Under the pieces are notes generated by a model. That model was not told the origin of the DNA. It ran no database searches and saw only the letters and a program-made list of their open reading frames with translations. 64,000 nt of DNA from Faecalispora jeddahensis (GTDB lineage: Bacteria; Bacillota; Clostridia; Oscillospirales; Acutalibacteraceae): NCBI RefSeq assembly GCF_000577335.1, contig NZ_CBYL010000005.1, positions 62,001 through 126,000 on the forward strand, written 5' to 3'. Positions within the stretch are counted from its first letter, which is position 1. Every line of letters begins with the position of its first letter. This document shows positions 33,592-42,056 of the stretch, piece by piece. The translations under genes were made by a program, and so were the position numbers.

Positions 33592-34576
33592 CCCTTACTT
33601 CCTCCTTTTGATAAATCTGCCCATGGAACCTCCCGGCTTTGACCTCCCGCAGCTTTGACAGGCCTGCATTCTGCAGAGCCCGCCGTACGTCTTCCCCGGA
33701 CGGAGGAAGGGGCAGGCCGTTCAGGTAGCCTGAAAGCCAGCTGATCGTCCGGCGCGAACTCTGGCCTGAATCATCTGCAAACTGCCCGATCAGCAGCAGA
33801 TATCCGTTTTTTGAAAGCGCCTCTGAAATTTTCAGAATAAAATCCGATAGACCATTGGTTGAGAAATCCAGTATTCCGGACGCGATCATCAGATCATACG
33901 GGCCGCCGAGTGCATCCGTGTTGAAATCGCCTTCCACAACCCGGACGCGATCCGGCGCGCCATGTTCCCGCAGAATTTTCCTGCTTACGGGAGTCACATC
34001 CGGATGCTCAAATACCACCGCGGAGCTGTGCGGAAACTGCTTTGCAAATTCCATGGCCAGCACACCCGAGCCGCCGCCCAAATCCAGAATATTTACAGAA
34101 TCATCTCTGTTTGGAAAAATCCGATCCATTTCTGAAAGGAACAGGCTCACCCTGCCGGTAGCATACATTTCGGGAACTGTCACCTCGGCCAGCTTTGCGA
34201 AATCATACTTTGCCTCTCCCTTTTTTGCACCGGTCACCAGCGCGTCCATATCCGCCAGAGAGGTCATCGATTCACGGAAAAGCAAGGTTTCACCCAGGTA
34301 ATGAGGGGATTCTTTTGTCAGATACTTCTTTGCGGCAGGCGTATTCCGATAGGCATCCCCCTCTTTCTCGATCAAATCGAGTGCGCTCAGCGCAAGTAAA
34401 CAGTGCTTCAGCGCATTTTCGTCGTATCCGCTTTGAAGCGCAGCGCCGTGTGCGTCCGTCCATTCGTTCAGATACGAAAAGATGTCCAGCCGGATGGCCG
34501 CGAAAAAAAGCTGCGCCCTCTGGTGTTGTTCCAACATGTTATAGTAGTCCAGATAATCCGGGATAAAACCATTCAT
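33563..34576 (-). CDS. SAM-dependent O-methyltransferase-like protein
   Basis: 337 residues if started at the ATG 34576; a GTG at 34579 is 9 bp from GGAG and equally possible. An N-terminal dimerisation/winged-helix part (residues 1-110) precedes a class I methyltransferase domain with NILDLGGGSGVLAMEFAK. The organisation is that of hydroxyneurosporene/small-molecule O-methyltransferases. It is the first gene of the operon with the AdcR-like regulator and the metal-type binding protein, so it may methylate or demodify a metallophore; this is inference. Confidence 0.8.
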   Translation of the reverse strand: MNGFIPDYLDYYNMLEQHQRAQLFFAAIRLDIFSYLNEWTDAHGAALQSGYDENALKHCLLALSALDLIEKEGDAYRNTPAAKKYLTKESPHYLGETLLFRESMTSLADMDALVTGAKKGEAKYDFAKLAEVTVPEMYATGRVSLFLSEMDRIFPNRDDSVNILDLGGGSGVLAMEFAKQFPHSSAVVFEHPDVTPVSRKILREHGAPDRVRVVEGDFNTDALGGPYDLMIASGILDFSTNGLSDFILKISEALSKNGYLLLIGQFADDSGQSSRRTISWLSGYLNGLPLPPSGEDVRRALQNAGLSKLREVKAGRFHGQIYQKEEVRDGQFAKRSD

Positions 34577-34744
34577 CACAGTGATCAACTCCTATCGGTA
34601 CCATTGTCAGCCCTACCGCATCAATCCATTCCGCAGAAAGGCCTCATCATCAAGCTGCTGATACATCGCGCTCGTACAAAGGGATCGGCTGATTTCTCAA
34701 CGCCTTTCCCCCAGCAGAGCAATTGCTTCGTTCTTCATCTAAAA

Positions 34745-34760
34745 GTTAGACTAAGCTAAC
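34745..34760. promoter_or_regulatory. Candidate MarR operator of the methyltransferase-marR operon
   Basis: GTTAGACTAAGCTAAC has GTTAG and CTAAC arms around six bases and lies immediately downstream of the promoter at 34773-34801. It shares its arms and spacing with 30610-30625. Confidence 0.65.
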
Positions 34761-34772
34761 TAACGTATGCAT

Positions 34773-34801
34773 AGCATACAATAATTGTAATTGGATGTCA
34801 A
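34773..34801 (-). promoter_or_regulatory. Sigma-A promoter of the methyltransferase-marR operon
   Basis: On the minus strand TTGACA (34796-34801) and TATGCT (34773-34778) are 17 bp apart. A GTATGC-ATA-GCATAC dyad (34765-34779) overlaps the -10 box, and a CATACATTT inverted repeat (34803-34828) lies just upstream of the -35 box. Confidence 0.75.
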
Positions 34802-34904
34802 GCATACATTTTTAAAAATAAATGTATGAGAATTTGAATGCATGCGGCGGCCTTATTGTAATCCTCCCAAAAATTTGAAACGTACAGCTTCCCGAAAATA
34901 AAAA

Positions 34905-34924
34905 GAACGGCCCGAAAGCCGCTC
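34905..34924 (-). terminator. Probable superoxide dismutase gene terminator
   Basis: A GAGCGGC/GCCGTTC stem with a 6-nt loop is followed on the minus strand by TTTTTATTTT, 20-40 bp after the stop codon. Confidence 0.6.
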
Positions 34925-34943
34925 CTAAACCATTCTATTCCAT

Positions 34944-35576
34944 TTAAGCATGAACTTCATATAGCTGATTGGCCCGATCCCAGTCAATGACATGGAACCA
35001 ATTATCGATATATTGATCTCTCAAATTTAGATACTGCAGAAAATAGGCATGCTCCCAGACGTCGATGACCATCAACGGGCAAAACCCTGACGACAAGGGG
35101 GAATCCTGATTGGCGGTCTGAAAGATAATAAGCCTTCCATTCCGGTCTTTTACAAGCCACATCCACCCCGACCCGAAAACGGCCATGGCCTTCTCTTTAA
35201 ATAGTTCTTTGAACTTTTCATAGGACCCAAAATGGGTTTCGATCGCGTTTTTCAGCTTCCCTACCGGAACGTTTTCCTTTTTACCCGATGGCCTGAGCGA
35301 TTCAAAAAAGAAATTGTGGTTCGATACCCCGCCCCCGAAATGAATTACGCTCGTTCTGATTTTTTGCGGGATCAGAAATAAATTCCTGAGCATACAATCC
35401 AGGTTTACTTTTTGTAGCTGCGGGCAGTCTTTTAACGTCGCATTTAGTTTGTCAACATATCCTTTCAAAAGTCTGTCATGATGGACCTGCATTGTTTGAG
35501 TACTGATATATGGCTCCAGAGCATCATAACTGTACGGCAATGGTTTTAACTCGAACTCATAGCATTCTTCCGACAT
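34944..35576 (-). CDS. sodA: Fe/Mn superoxide dismutase
   Basis: 210 residues. The metal ligands are in place: His32 (MQVHHDRLL), His87 (VSNHNFFFESL), Asp172 and His176 (VIDVWEHAYFLQY). It catalyses dismutation of superoxide in the cytoplasm, which is useful to an anaerobe meeting oxygen. AGGAGGGCAATT precedes the ATG. The gene stands alone. The residues that separate Mn from Fe preference cannot be judged with confidence by eye. The N-terminal half is more diverged than the C-terminal half, including NHNFFFESL in place of the usual NHxxFW. Confidence 0.88.
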   Translation of the reverse strand: MSEECYEFELKPLPYSYDALEPYISTQTMQVHHDRLLKGYVDKLNATLKDCPQLQKVNLDCMLRNLFLIPQKIRTSVIHFGGGVSNHNFFFESLRPSGKKENVPVGKLKNAIETHFGSYEKFKELFKEKAMAVFGSGWMWLVKDRNGRLIIFQTANQDSPLSSGFCPLMVIDVWEHAYFLQYLNLRDQYIDNWFHVIDWDRANQLYEVHA

Positions 35577-35813
35577 AATTGCCCTCCTAGCAAGCGGATT
35601 TCATGATGTATAATGCTATGGTATGAATTCTGTTTTCATGTGTTACTTTGAGCAAAAATCTGCCGGCTGAGCCTATTAAAAAACAATTTTAAAAATGTAT
35701 ACAGGCCCGGAACAACGCAACAGAAGCGACCTGCCCGCCGAACCACACTTTAACAGTTCCGATTGATTCATAAAGCCAGTCAGTCTGCACACACTAGTGC
35801 TGAGGTGATTTTT

Positions 35814-35957
35814 ATGTCTTATGTAGATCCTAAAATCCGCGATAAATTTGAATCTCTGTCCATCGATTTGAAAAATGAAATTCTCGGCCGCGATGTGAAG
35901 CTGTATACAATGAATGACCTGATGAGGTGTTTACAGGATATTGTCGACGGTAAATAA
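35814..35957 (+). CDS. Small conserved-looking protein, 47 aa
   Basis: Chosen start ATG 35814 behind TGAGGTGATTTTT. The product is highly charged and probably helical (DPKIRDKFESLSIDLKNEIL), ending LQDIVDGK. It resembles short hypothetical proteins I have seen in Clostridia, but no function is known to me. The following small gene at 36055 has an almost identical leader, so the two may be co-regulated. Confidence 0.6.
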   Translation: MSYVDPKIRDKFESLSIDLKNEILGRDVKLYTMNDLMRCLQDIVDGK

Positions 35958-36054
35958 ATCCTTGCAGCCGAATATACGGCTTTGATTCCCCTATCGTTTT
36001 TATTCCTTCCATCAACTTTGTTAATTTTAATAAGCCGATCCTGAGGTGATTTTC

Positions 36055-36201
36055 ATGAATGATCAAAACAAACCTTTAAATACCGAAGAACGGTCAAGCA
36101 ACAAAGGAATCAGCGCAGACATTTCTAAGAGCAAGACCGAAAATCAGAACCAAAACCATAACACCAAAAAGGCAGCATTAGGACCGAACACAAAACGATA
36201 A
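36055..36201 (+). CDS. Small hydrophilic Asn/Lys-rich protein, 48 aa
   Basis: The ATG at 36055 follows CTGAGGTGATTTTC, nearly the same as the leader of the previous gene, and the frame ends at TAA 36199-36201. The sequence is rich in Asn, Lys, Ser and Gln, with NQNQNHNTKKAALGPNTKR at the end and no hydrophobic core, so it is probably disordered. A terminator-like hairpin follows at 36248. No family is assigned. Confidence 0.5.
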   Translation: MNDQNKPLNTEERSSNKGISADISKSKTENQNQNHNTKKAALGPNTKR

Positions 36202-36247
36202 GGGTGAAATCACAAATTTCAAATTATGATACGAGGAATGGGATTCT

Positions 36248-36273
36248 CAGCTCCTGCCATAAAGCGGGGGCTG
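36248..36273 (+). terminator. Probable terminator of the small gene pair
   Basis: CAGCTCCTGC can pair with GCGGGGGCTG through two G-T pairs, loop CATAAA, followed by CTTTTATTTG. Confidence 0.5.
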
Positions 36274-36437
36274 CTTTTATTTGCCCCTGAAACAAGCACT
36301 ATGAAAACGCAGCCCTATTGCAGCATTGTTTCATTTGAAATACAGCACTTTTTCAGCATGTGCCAAAAACAAATCGTTTGGTAAGCTGATTTTGCCTTAT
36401 CCATACCATTTTCAAAAATGAGCCTTTGTATAAAACC

Positions 36438-36470
36438 GGAAGCAGATCAGTGTATTGCTGATCTGCTTCC
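36438..36470 (-). terminator. Hairpin downstream of the alpha/beta hydrolase gene
   Basis: A perfect 13-bp stem (GGAAGCAGATCAG and complement, loop TGTATTG), followed on the minus strand by GGTTTTATAC. The rest of 36274-36603 shows no gene. Confidence 0.65.
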
Positions 36471-36603
36471 ATGACTATTAAGACGATTCGATTTTTTGAA
36501 GTGCTCTAAATATCCATAAAGACAAACTCACAAATCCGAACAAAATAAATTGGTCAGCACGAGCAAATGATATTACAGAATCAGGAACCTATTTGCAGAG
36601 TGC

Positions 36604-37446
36604 CTAACAAAATTGTTTGAATATTGCTTCGATCACACTGTCATAGTCCAACGGATGCAATTCATGCCCCGCACCATTCATCGTCAGCAAAGCCGCATGC
36701 GGAATGGTTTTTGCCAGCATTTCGCCATGTACATAAGGAATAACGACGTCGTCGGTTCCATGAACCACCAGAGCCGGAACTGCGATCTCGGCAATTCTGC
36801 CAAGCTCATCCCCCGTGACTTGTGCATATGAATGATTCATACGGGAGTCGAAATGATCCGAACGCTCTACGTCCATTCGATTCATTTTGCGGATATGGTC
36901 CTCATCATGCGGACGTCTGCTCTGATTGGTAATGCGCCACTGCCGGATCGCGACTTCGACCAGTCCATCCGTATCCTTGGGCGGCTCGGATTTTGCCATC
37001 TGCTCGAAAAAAGCATTTACTTCATCAGAGGAATACGGCAGGCTTTCCGCTCCATTTGCGAAGTACATAGAAGAAAGCAGTACGATCCCGGAAACCCGTT
37101 GCGGATACCGGAGAGCAATCATCTGTGTCAGCATCCCGCCCATTGACATGCCCATGATAATGGCCTTGTCGATTTCGTAAGCATCCAAAACAGCTATTGC
37201 GTCGTCAGCCAAATCTTCAAAAGTATACCCCGGCTCGCCCGGCGGATAGCAGGTAGATTTGCCTGTGTCCCGGTTATCGTAACGAATGACATAAAAGCCT
37301 TTGTCCGCCAGCTTTTCGCAAAATTCAGTTTCCCACCATATCATGGAGCTTGCCGCGCCCATGATGAGTAGTACCGCCGGATTGCCCGGCGAACCGAAGC
37401 TTTCCGTACAAATATGAACGTCGCCATGAAATGATACCATTTTCAA
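36604..37446 (-). CDS. Alpha/beta hydrolase
   Basis: 280 residues from a TTG at 37446, or 278 from the ATG at 37440. It has the oxyanion region LLIMGAASSMIWW, nucleophile elbow GMSMGG (Ser near residue 100), acid in VVHGTDDVVIP and catalytic His in NGAGHEL. It is cytoplasmic, of the epoxide hydrolase/esterase-like superfamily. The substrate is unknown. It is a single gene upstream of a small set of minus-strand enzymes without clear functional linkage. Confidence 0.87.
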   Translation of the reverse strand: MKMVSFHGDVHICTESFGSPGNPAVLLIMGAASSMIWWETEFCEKLADKGFYVIRYDNRDTGKSTCYPPGEPGYTFEDLADDAIAVLDAYEIDKAIIMGMSMGGMLTQMIALRYPQRVSGIVLLSSMYFANGAESLPYSSDEVNAFFEQMAKSEPPKDTDGLVEVAIRQWRITNQSRRPHDEDHIRKMNRMDVERSDHFDSRMNHSYAQVTGDELGRIAEIAVPALVVHGTDDVVIPYVHGEMLAKTIPHAALLTMNGAGHELHPLDYDSVIEAIFKQFC

Positions 37447-37552
37447 ACGCTATCACCCTTTCCCGCTTTGCAATGATCAATTTTAAACCATTCATCCAAA
37501 TAATCTGCACAGTATCTTTCAATGTCTGATAAACCAAGTGATGAAATCGTGC

Positions 37553-38260
37553 CTAACACCGGACATTCCTGCGCTTGAAGCCCAGCCGCCCTTTGGCCGC
37601 CGCCTTTCGGATTTCCTCTGCGGCCACAGGGATATTGAATTTCGCTTTGCCCCCAAATCCTTCCACGGCTCCGATAGCGTCGGCAACAGCCAGCGCCTCT
37701 TCATGCAGCGGAAGATAGGAAACGCCTACGGTTGCAACAAAATTGTTCATCGCATATTTGGCCCGGTCAGGGCTGTCATGAATCGTATTTTTCACCGTTT
37801 CGAGCATCGCGTTCAGCTTTTCCCTGTCGAACTCCTCATCCTTGCGGTTGCCGATCAGCCAGCAATAGCAGCTGTACCCGGCGGATACATACAATTCTTT
37901 GCCGCTTGCAATCCACCGGTCGGAAACGGCCTGCGCAATGTCCGTTTCCGCAAGCGTCACCGCCACGATAAAATCAGAGATCATGTAAAAATACGCGCTT
38001 TCCATCCATCGGTCAAAATCCGCTTCCGTCATGGTTTTGGAGTTGGCAATCATACCGGCCAGATACATGGCGTCATAGTTGCCGGTCACGTAAAGCTCCT
38101 CCGCAAGCGCTTGATCGATCTTGATTTTCCGGACAATCGGTTTCATCGCACCCGTCGCGACTCCGTAAAGCGGCTCGTGCGCCCCCTGCTGCAGATATAC
38201 CTTCTTTGTTCGCTCCGTACCCAATGATTCCAGTTCCTGCAATATTGTCTGAACGTCCAC
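37553..38260 (-). CDS. DNA alkylation repair (AlkD-like) HEAT-repeat protein
   Basis: 235 residues from the GTG at 38260, chosen because AAGGAGG ends 6 bp before it; the frame opens at 38281. The helical repeats (LYGVATGAMKPIVRKIK, ALAEELYVTGNYDAMYLAG, WMESAYFYMISDFIV) fit the AlkC/AlkD-type HEAT-like glycosylase superfamily. Relatives remove N3/N7-alkylated purines; several Clostridia members are uncharacterised. It is cytoplasmic. The C-terminus KGRLGFKRRNVRC is basic, as expected for a DNA-binding protein. Confidence 0.78.
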   Translation of the reverse strand: MDVQTILQELESLGTERTKKVYLQQGAHEPLYGVATGAMKPIVRKIKIDQALAEELYVTGNYDAMYLAGMIANSKTMTEADFDRWMESAYFYMISDFIVAVTLAETDIAQAVSDRWIASGKELYVSAGYSCYCWLIGNRKDEEFDREKLNAMLETVKNTIHDSPDRAKYAMNNFVATVGVSYLPLHEEALAVADAIGAVEGFGGKAKFNIPVAAEEIRKAAAKGRLGFKRRNVRC

Positions 38261-38328
38261 ACAAATCCTCCTTCGATCCATATAATCCTGCGATTATTAT
38301 TCCCGATTGTCTGCCTCATTCTTTTTTA

Positions 38329-39060
38329 TTATCCCCGTTTCAGGGCCTTGATCAGCAACATCATCGGGCGGCGCATTTCATCGGACATGCCCGGAATCTT
38401 TATGCTATCGGCGCTCGGCATCGCTTCTTCAACCACTTCCAGCCGAAATCCGGCTCTAATTAGCCCCATCAGAATCTGCGTCAGTGTATGATGCTGCTTT
38501 ATGACCGTTTTTCCAAGGAAACGGGTAACTCTTTCTCCGGGATAAAAGTAATCATCCACCGGCCAATACTGCGGTTTGCCGTCTGAATCGTAAATCCAAT
38601 CCTGGTTCACACCCGCTGTAAAGACGGGATGTTCGATATTAAGGAGAAAAACGCCATCCGATTTCAGCGTTGAATATATCTTTCTCAAAATAGAATCAAT
38701 ATCTGCAAAATAATGAAGCACCAGATTGGAAATGACACAGTCGTAAGAATCGGTTGGATAATCATATTCATCCAGCCCGCAGACCCGATAGGTGATTTTT
38801 GGGTCAGCGTTTTTTTCGTTTGCTTCCTGTATCATTTTTTCGCTCAAGTCGATGCCCAGCACCTGCTTTGCACCGCATTCCACCGCATATTTACAGTGCC
38901 AGCCGTAACCGCACCCAAGATCGAGTACGCTTTTGCCGCTCAAATCCGGAAACAAGGCTTTGAATTGATGCCATTCTCCTGCTCCGGATAAGCCCTGCCG
39001 GCTCCGCGACATCTTCGCGTACTGATCAAAAAAGTCCATATCATCATAAATATTGTTCAT
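38329..39060 (-). CDS. Class I SAM-dependent methyltransferase
   Basis: 243 residues with KSVLDLGCGYGWHCKYA (SAM motif I) near residue 45 and a UbiE/Coq5-like core (VISNLVLHYFADIDSILRKIY). The C-terminal third includes YFYPGERVTRF, common in small-molecule methyltransferases of this subgroup. It is cytoplasmic with unknown substrate. GAGGTAAGT precedes the ATG. Confidence 0.87.
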   Translation of the reverse strand: MNNIYDDMDFFDQYAKMSRSRQGLSGAGEWHQFKALFPDLSGKSVLDLGCGYGWHCKYAVECGAKQVLGIDLSEKMIQEANEKNADPKITYRVCGLDEYDYPTDSYDCVISNLVLHYFADIDSILRKIYSTLKSDGVFLLNIEHPVFTAGVNQDWIYDSDGKPQYWPVDDYFYPGERVTRFLGKTVIKQHHTLTQILMGLIRAGFRLEVVEEAMPSADSIKIPGMSDEMRRPMMLLIKALKRG

Positions 39061-39185
39061 ATACTTACCTCAGTAAATTTTGTTTGCCTGCCTCTGTAAA
39101 GGATGGGGACTTATTCCTTGCAGTTGCCCTGAACCTAACCAAAATCATTGTACCACAAAAGGAGTGAAATTTTCCATTCTAACAA

Positions 39186-39236
39186 AACCCGCTGGATACA
39201 CTTTTTACAGTGTTCCCCTGCGGGTTCTGCTATAAG
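39186..39236 (-). terminator. Terminator of the ABC efflux operon
   Basis: AACCCGC/GCGGGTT outer stem with an ACACT/AGTGT inner stem, followed on the minus strand by TTTTGTTAG. The stretch 39240-39437 between it and the permease stop holds no gene I can support. Confidence 0.6.
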
Positions 39237-39437
39237 GCATTATTGCAGGTGACCTCTCTTGATCAAGGTAATGACTATTGATGATCTGATAAGCAACGGA
39301 GTCCATCAAAAATGTTAAAATACCTTACTGCATTTCTGCCCATCTTTAATTTCTCGATTCTCCCACAACGGAAATCGTCGTCGAAAAGCGGTGCGATTGC
39401 CTCAACCGATTCATTCACTATTGTGCCGATTGATTTC

Positions 39438-40199
39438 TCACGCTGTTTTCCGTTTATAAGCCAGCATGGCGAAAGCATACGCCACCACAAGAATCCCCAA
39501 ACACCACACAAGAGCGCTCCAGATATCATTGCCGACGGGCTGATTAGATAATAACGCGCGGATGGCGTTGACGATGGAGGTCACCGGCTGGTGCTCCGCA
39601 AAAGCGCGGACAGGGCCCGGCATCGATTCAGTCGGCACAAACGCCGAGCTGATGAACGGCAGAAAGATCAGCGGGTAGGAAAAGGCGCTCGCGCCGTCCA
39701 CCGATTTTGCAGTCAGCCCAGGAATCACCGCGATCCAGGTCAGTGCCAGTATTACAAGCACGAGGATACCAGCTACGGCCAGCCAGGACAGAACCCCCGC
39801 CGAGGAGCGGAAGCCCATAATCAGCGCCACAAGGATAATGACGACAACCGAAATTGCGTTGGATACCAGCGAGGTCAGCACATGCCCCCACAGCGCGCTT
39901 GAGCGTGCAATCGGCATTGAGTGGAATCGCTCGAAGATGCCGCTCTGCATATCCGTAAACAGGCGGAAAGCCGTGTAGGCGATGCCGCTCGCGATCGCCA
40001 TCAGCAGGATGCCGGGCAGCAGATAATTCACATAGTTGTCCGTGCCGGTTTGGATCGCGCCGCCCAATACGTAGACGAACAGCAGCATCATTGCGATCGG
40101 AGTAAGACAGACCGTGATAATGGTATCCATGCTGCGGGTGATGTGGCGCATGGAACGTCCCATCATCACATTCATGTCACTGAAAAAATGGTTTTTCAT
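39438..40199 (-). CDS. ABC-2-type transporter permease (DrrB-like)
   Basis: 253 residues with six hydrophobic segments. The N-terminal MMGRSMRHITRSMDTIITVCLTPI and the central SGIAYTAFRLFTDMQSGIFER are typical of the DrrB/NodJ group of export permeases. It partners the ATPase encoded immediately upstream (2-bp gap). It is likely an efflux pump for a drug-like or antimicrobial compound. It is last in a padR-DUF1048-DUF1048-ATPase-permease operon. Confidence 0.88.
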   Translation of the reverse strand: MKNHFFSDMNVMMGRSMRHITRSMDTIITVCLTPIAMMLLFVYVLGGAIQTGTDNYVNYLLPGILLMAIASGIAYTAFRLFTDMQSGIFERFHSMPIARSSALWGHVLTSLVSNAISVVVIILVALIMGFRSSAGVLSWLAVAGILVLVILALTWIAVIPGLTAKSVDGASAFSYPLIFLPFISSAFVPTESMPGPVRAFAEHQPVTSIVNAIRALLSNQPVGNDIWSALVWCLGILVVAYAFAMLAYKRKTA

Positions 40200-40201
40200 T
40201 C

Positions 40202-40960
40202 CTACGCTTCCTCCTTTTTGCCGATAATCGCAAGGAAAATCTCCTCGAGCGTCGGCTGTTTTTCCACATACTCCACCTTGGCGGGCGGGAACAGCTTTTT
40301 CAGTTCCTCCAGCGTGCCGCTTACAATAATCCTGCCCTCATGCAGAATGGCGATCTGGTCGGCAAGTTGCTCGGCCTCCTCCAGATACTGCGTGGTCAGA
40401 AAGACCGTCGTACCGCCGTCGGCAAGCTCATTGACGATCTTCCAGACTTCGATGCGCGCCTCGGGGTCAAGCCCGGTGGTCGGTTCGTCGAGGAAAATAA
40501 GCTGCGGCTTTCCGATCAGGCTCATGGCAATATCGAGCCTGCGGCGCATGCCGCCCGAATAAGTAGACACCCTGCGGTCCGCGGCATCGGTCAGGCCAAA
40601 GCGTTTCAGCAGATCATCCGCGATTTGACGGGGATTTTCAAGATGCCGCAGCCTGGCGATCATGATAAGGTTTTCCCTCCCGGTCAGAATCTCATCCACG
40701 GCGGCAAACTGCCCGGTCAGGCTGATCGACTGCCGCACATCATCCGGCTTTGCCGCAACATCGAAGCCGTTGACGACGGCAGTGCCGCCGTCTGGTTTGA
40801 GCAGCGTGGTAAGGATTTTGACAATCGTGGTCTTGCCGGCTCCGTTAGAGCCGAGCAGGGCAAAAATTGTACCCCGTTCCACCTCAAAATCCACACCCTT
40901 CAGTACAGGGAGGTGTTTGTAGGACTTTTTCAGCCCTTTTACTTCAATTGCTTTTTCCAC
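40202..40960 (-). CDS. ABC transporter ATP-binding protein (DrrA-like)
   Basis: 252 residues: Walker A GSNGAGKTTIVK, signature YSGGMRRRLDIAMSL, Walker B LIFLDEPTTGLD. The VSTYSGGMRRR form is characteristic of DrrA-type daunorubicin exporters. It overlaps the upstream DUF1048 gene by 17 bp. It is expected to energise the adjacent DrrB-like permease. Its control is probably by the PadR regulator at the head of the operon. Confidence 0.9.
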   Translation of the reverse strand: MEKAIEVKGLKKSYKHLPVLKGVDFEVERGTIFALLGSNGAGKTTIVKILTTLLKPDGGTAVVNGFDVAAKPDDVRQSISLTGQFAAVDEILTGRENLIMIARLRHLENPRQIADDLLKRFGLTDAADRRVSTYSGGMRRRLDIAMSLIGKPQLIFLDEPTTGLDPEARIEVWKIVNELADGGTTVFLTTQYLEEAEQLADQIAILHEGRIIVSGTLEELKKLFPPAKVEYVEKQPTLEEIFLAIIGKKEEA

Positions 40961-41330
40961 CCCGATCTCCCCCTTTTTTATCCATATCTTTTTTTATGGC
41001 ATTATAAACGTCGCGGTTGACAGATTCCTGATAGATATCGGCGTTCGTTTTGGAATCTTGGATCAGATCGTCGCAGAAAGCCGCTACGTCGCGGCCCGTC
41101 ACTTCGAGAACACCTTTCCCCAAAGCCGCTCCCTCTTCAAAAAGATCGACAATTCCCGAGAATAAGCCCGTTCCGTCGGTTATCCCATCGGCCATCTCAA
41201 CAGGGCCGACCCGAAAGAGATATTTTTGAATCTTTTTATAAACGATCTGATACTCCTGCGGGAGCGCTTTGACACGCGCCATGTGCGCCCGCCACTCTTT
41301 TTTGCTTTCGATAATCTCTTGTATGTTCAT
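40944..41330 (-). CDS. DUF1048 family protein (second copy)
   Basis: 128 residues, mostly helical, with the family pattern ALPQEYQIVYKKIQKYLF and an Asp-rich DDLIQDSKTNADIYQESVNRDV tail. DUF1048 proteins are small soluble proteins of unknown function that nearly always accompany PadR regulators and DrrAB-type exporters. Two different copies lie in tandem here, about 30 percent alike by eye. The C-terminus overlaps the ATPase gene by 17 bp. Confidence 0.83.
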   Translation of the reverse strand: MNIQEIIESKKEWRAHMARVKALPQEYQIVYKKIQKYLFRVGPVEMADGITDGTGLFSGIVDLFEEGAALGKGVLEVTGRDVAAFCDDLIQDSKTNADIYQESVNRDVYNAIKKDMDKKGGDRGGKSN

Positions 41331-41339
41331 GATATCCTC

Positions 41340-41687
41340 CTATTTGCCTAATTTTTTGGCGATAGTATGGTTGAGCTGATCACGCCACCTGTCGCGCAAC
41401 GACTTTGCCCCTTCTTCGCCGGCCAGCGATGAACAGAAGCCTTTAATATCGTCGCCCAAGACTTCCCGGACACTCTCGCCGTTCGCCGCCCCTTCTTCGA
41501 GCAGGCCGAGCACACCGTCAAGAATCGGCATGAGGTTGCGGCCGGTGAAATCCGTGTGCGGCCAAAGATTCAAATTAATTTTTTCCCATGCTTCCTGATA
41601 ATCAGCCGGCAGCTTCTTGGCCCGCAATTCAAAAGCCCGCATTTCTTTCGTCATGTCGTTTCCTGTGATCCTATCCCAAAAATTCAT
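41340..41687 (-). CDS. DUF1048 family protein (first copy)
   Basis: 115 residues from the ATG at 41687, which overlaps the TAA of padR by one base (TAATG) and has an AGGAGAAAAA site. The helical sequence contains KKLPADYQEAWEKINLNLW and EEGAANGESVREVLGDDIKGF, parallel to the second copy. The function is unknown; it may assemble with its neighbour. The gene arrangement suggests it is made in step with PadR. Confidence 0.83.
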   Translation of the reverse strand: MNFWDRITGNDMTKEMRAFELRAKKLPADYQEAWEKINLNLWPHTDFTGRNLMPILDGVLGLLEEGAANGESVREVLGDDIKGFCSSLAGEEGAKSLRDRWRDQLNHTIAKKLGK

Positions 41688-42019
41688 TATTTTTTCTCCT
41701 TCAGCTCGTTCATTCTCGATGATACGAACTCCCATTTCTCCCAAAACTTCTGCAGTTCCTCGCGCCCCGCGTCGTTGAGCGTAAAAAACTTTCGCGGCGG
41801 CCCCACGTCGGAGGCCTTTTTGCTGATCTCTACCAGCTTGTTTTTTTCAAGCCGAACCAGTATGGTATATACCGTTCCATCCACAACATCCGTAAAGCCG
41901 AGGGCGTTCAGGCGCCGCGTGATTTCGTAGCCATAGGTTTCTTTGCGGCTTATTATTTCAAGGACGCAGCCCTCAAGCACACCTTTGAGCATTTCCGTTA
42001 AGTTTTCCAGTACAATCAC
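41687..42019 (-). CDS. PadR-family transcriptional regulator
   Basis: 110 residues from a GTG at 42019 that overlaps the AAGGAG site. Relatives usually begin MENLTEMLKG, which here would need a CTG start at 42010, 8 bp from AAGGAG; the ATG at 41992 is the third option. EMLKGVLEGCVLEIISRKETYGYEITRRL is the PadR winged-helix signature, followed by DGTVYTILVRLEKNKLV. It represses the downstream exporter operon in relatives. A TACTA-N8-TAGTA palindrome overlaps the -10 box. Confidence 0.88.
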   Translation of the reverse strand: MIVLENLTEMLKGVLEGCVLEIISRKETYGYEITRRLNALGFTDVVDGTVYTILVRLEKNKLVEISKKASDVGPPRKFFTLNDAGREELQKFWEKWEFVSSRMNELKEKK

Positions 42020-42056
42020 TCCTTGCTATTCAGCAGCACCGGTATTCAGTATTGCT

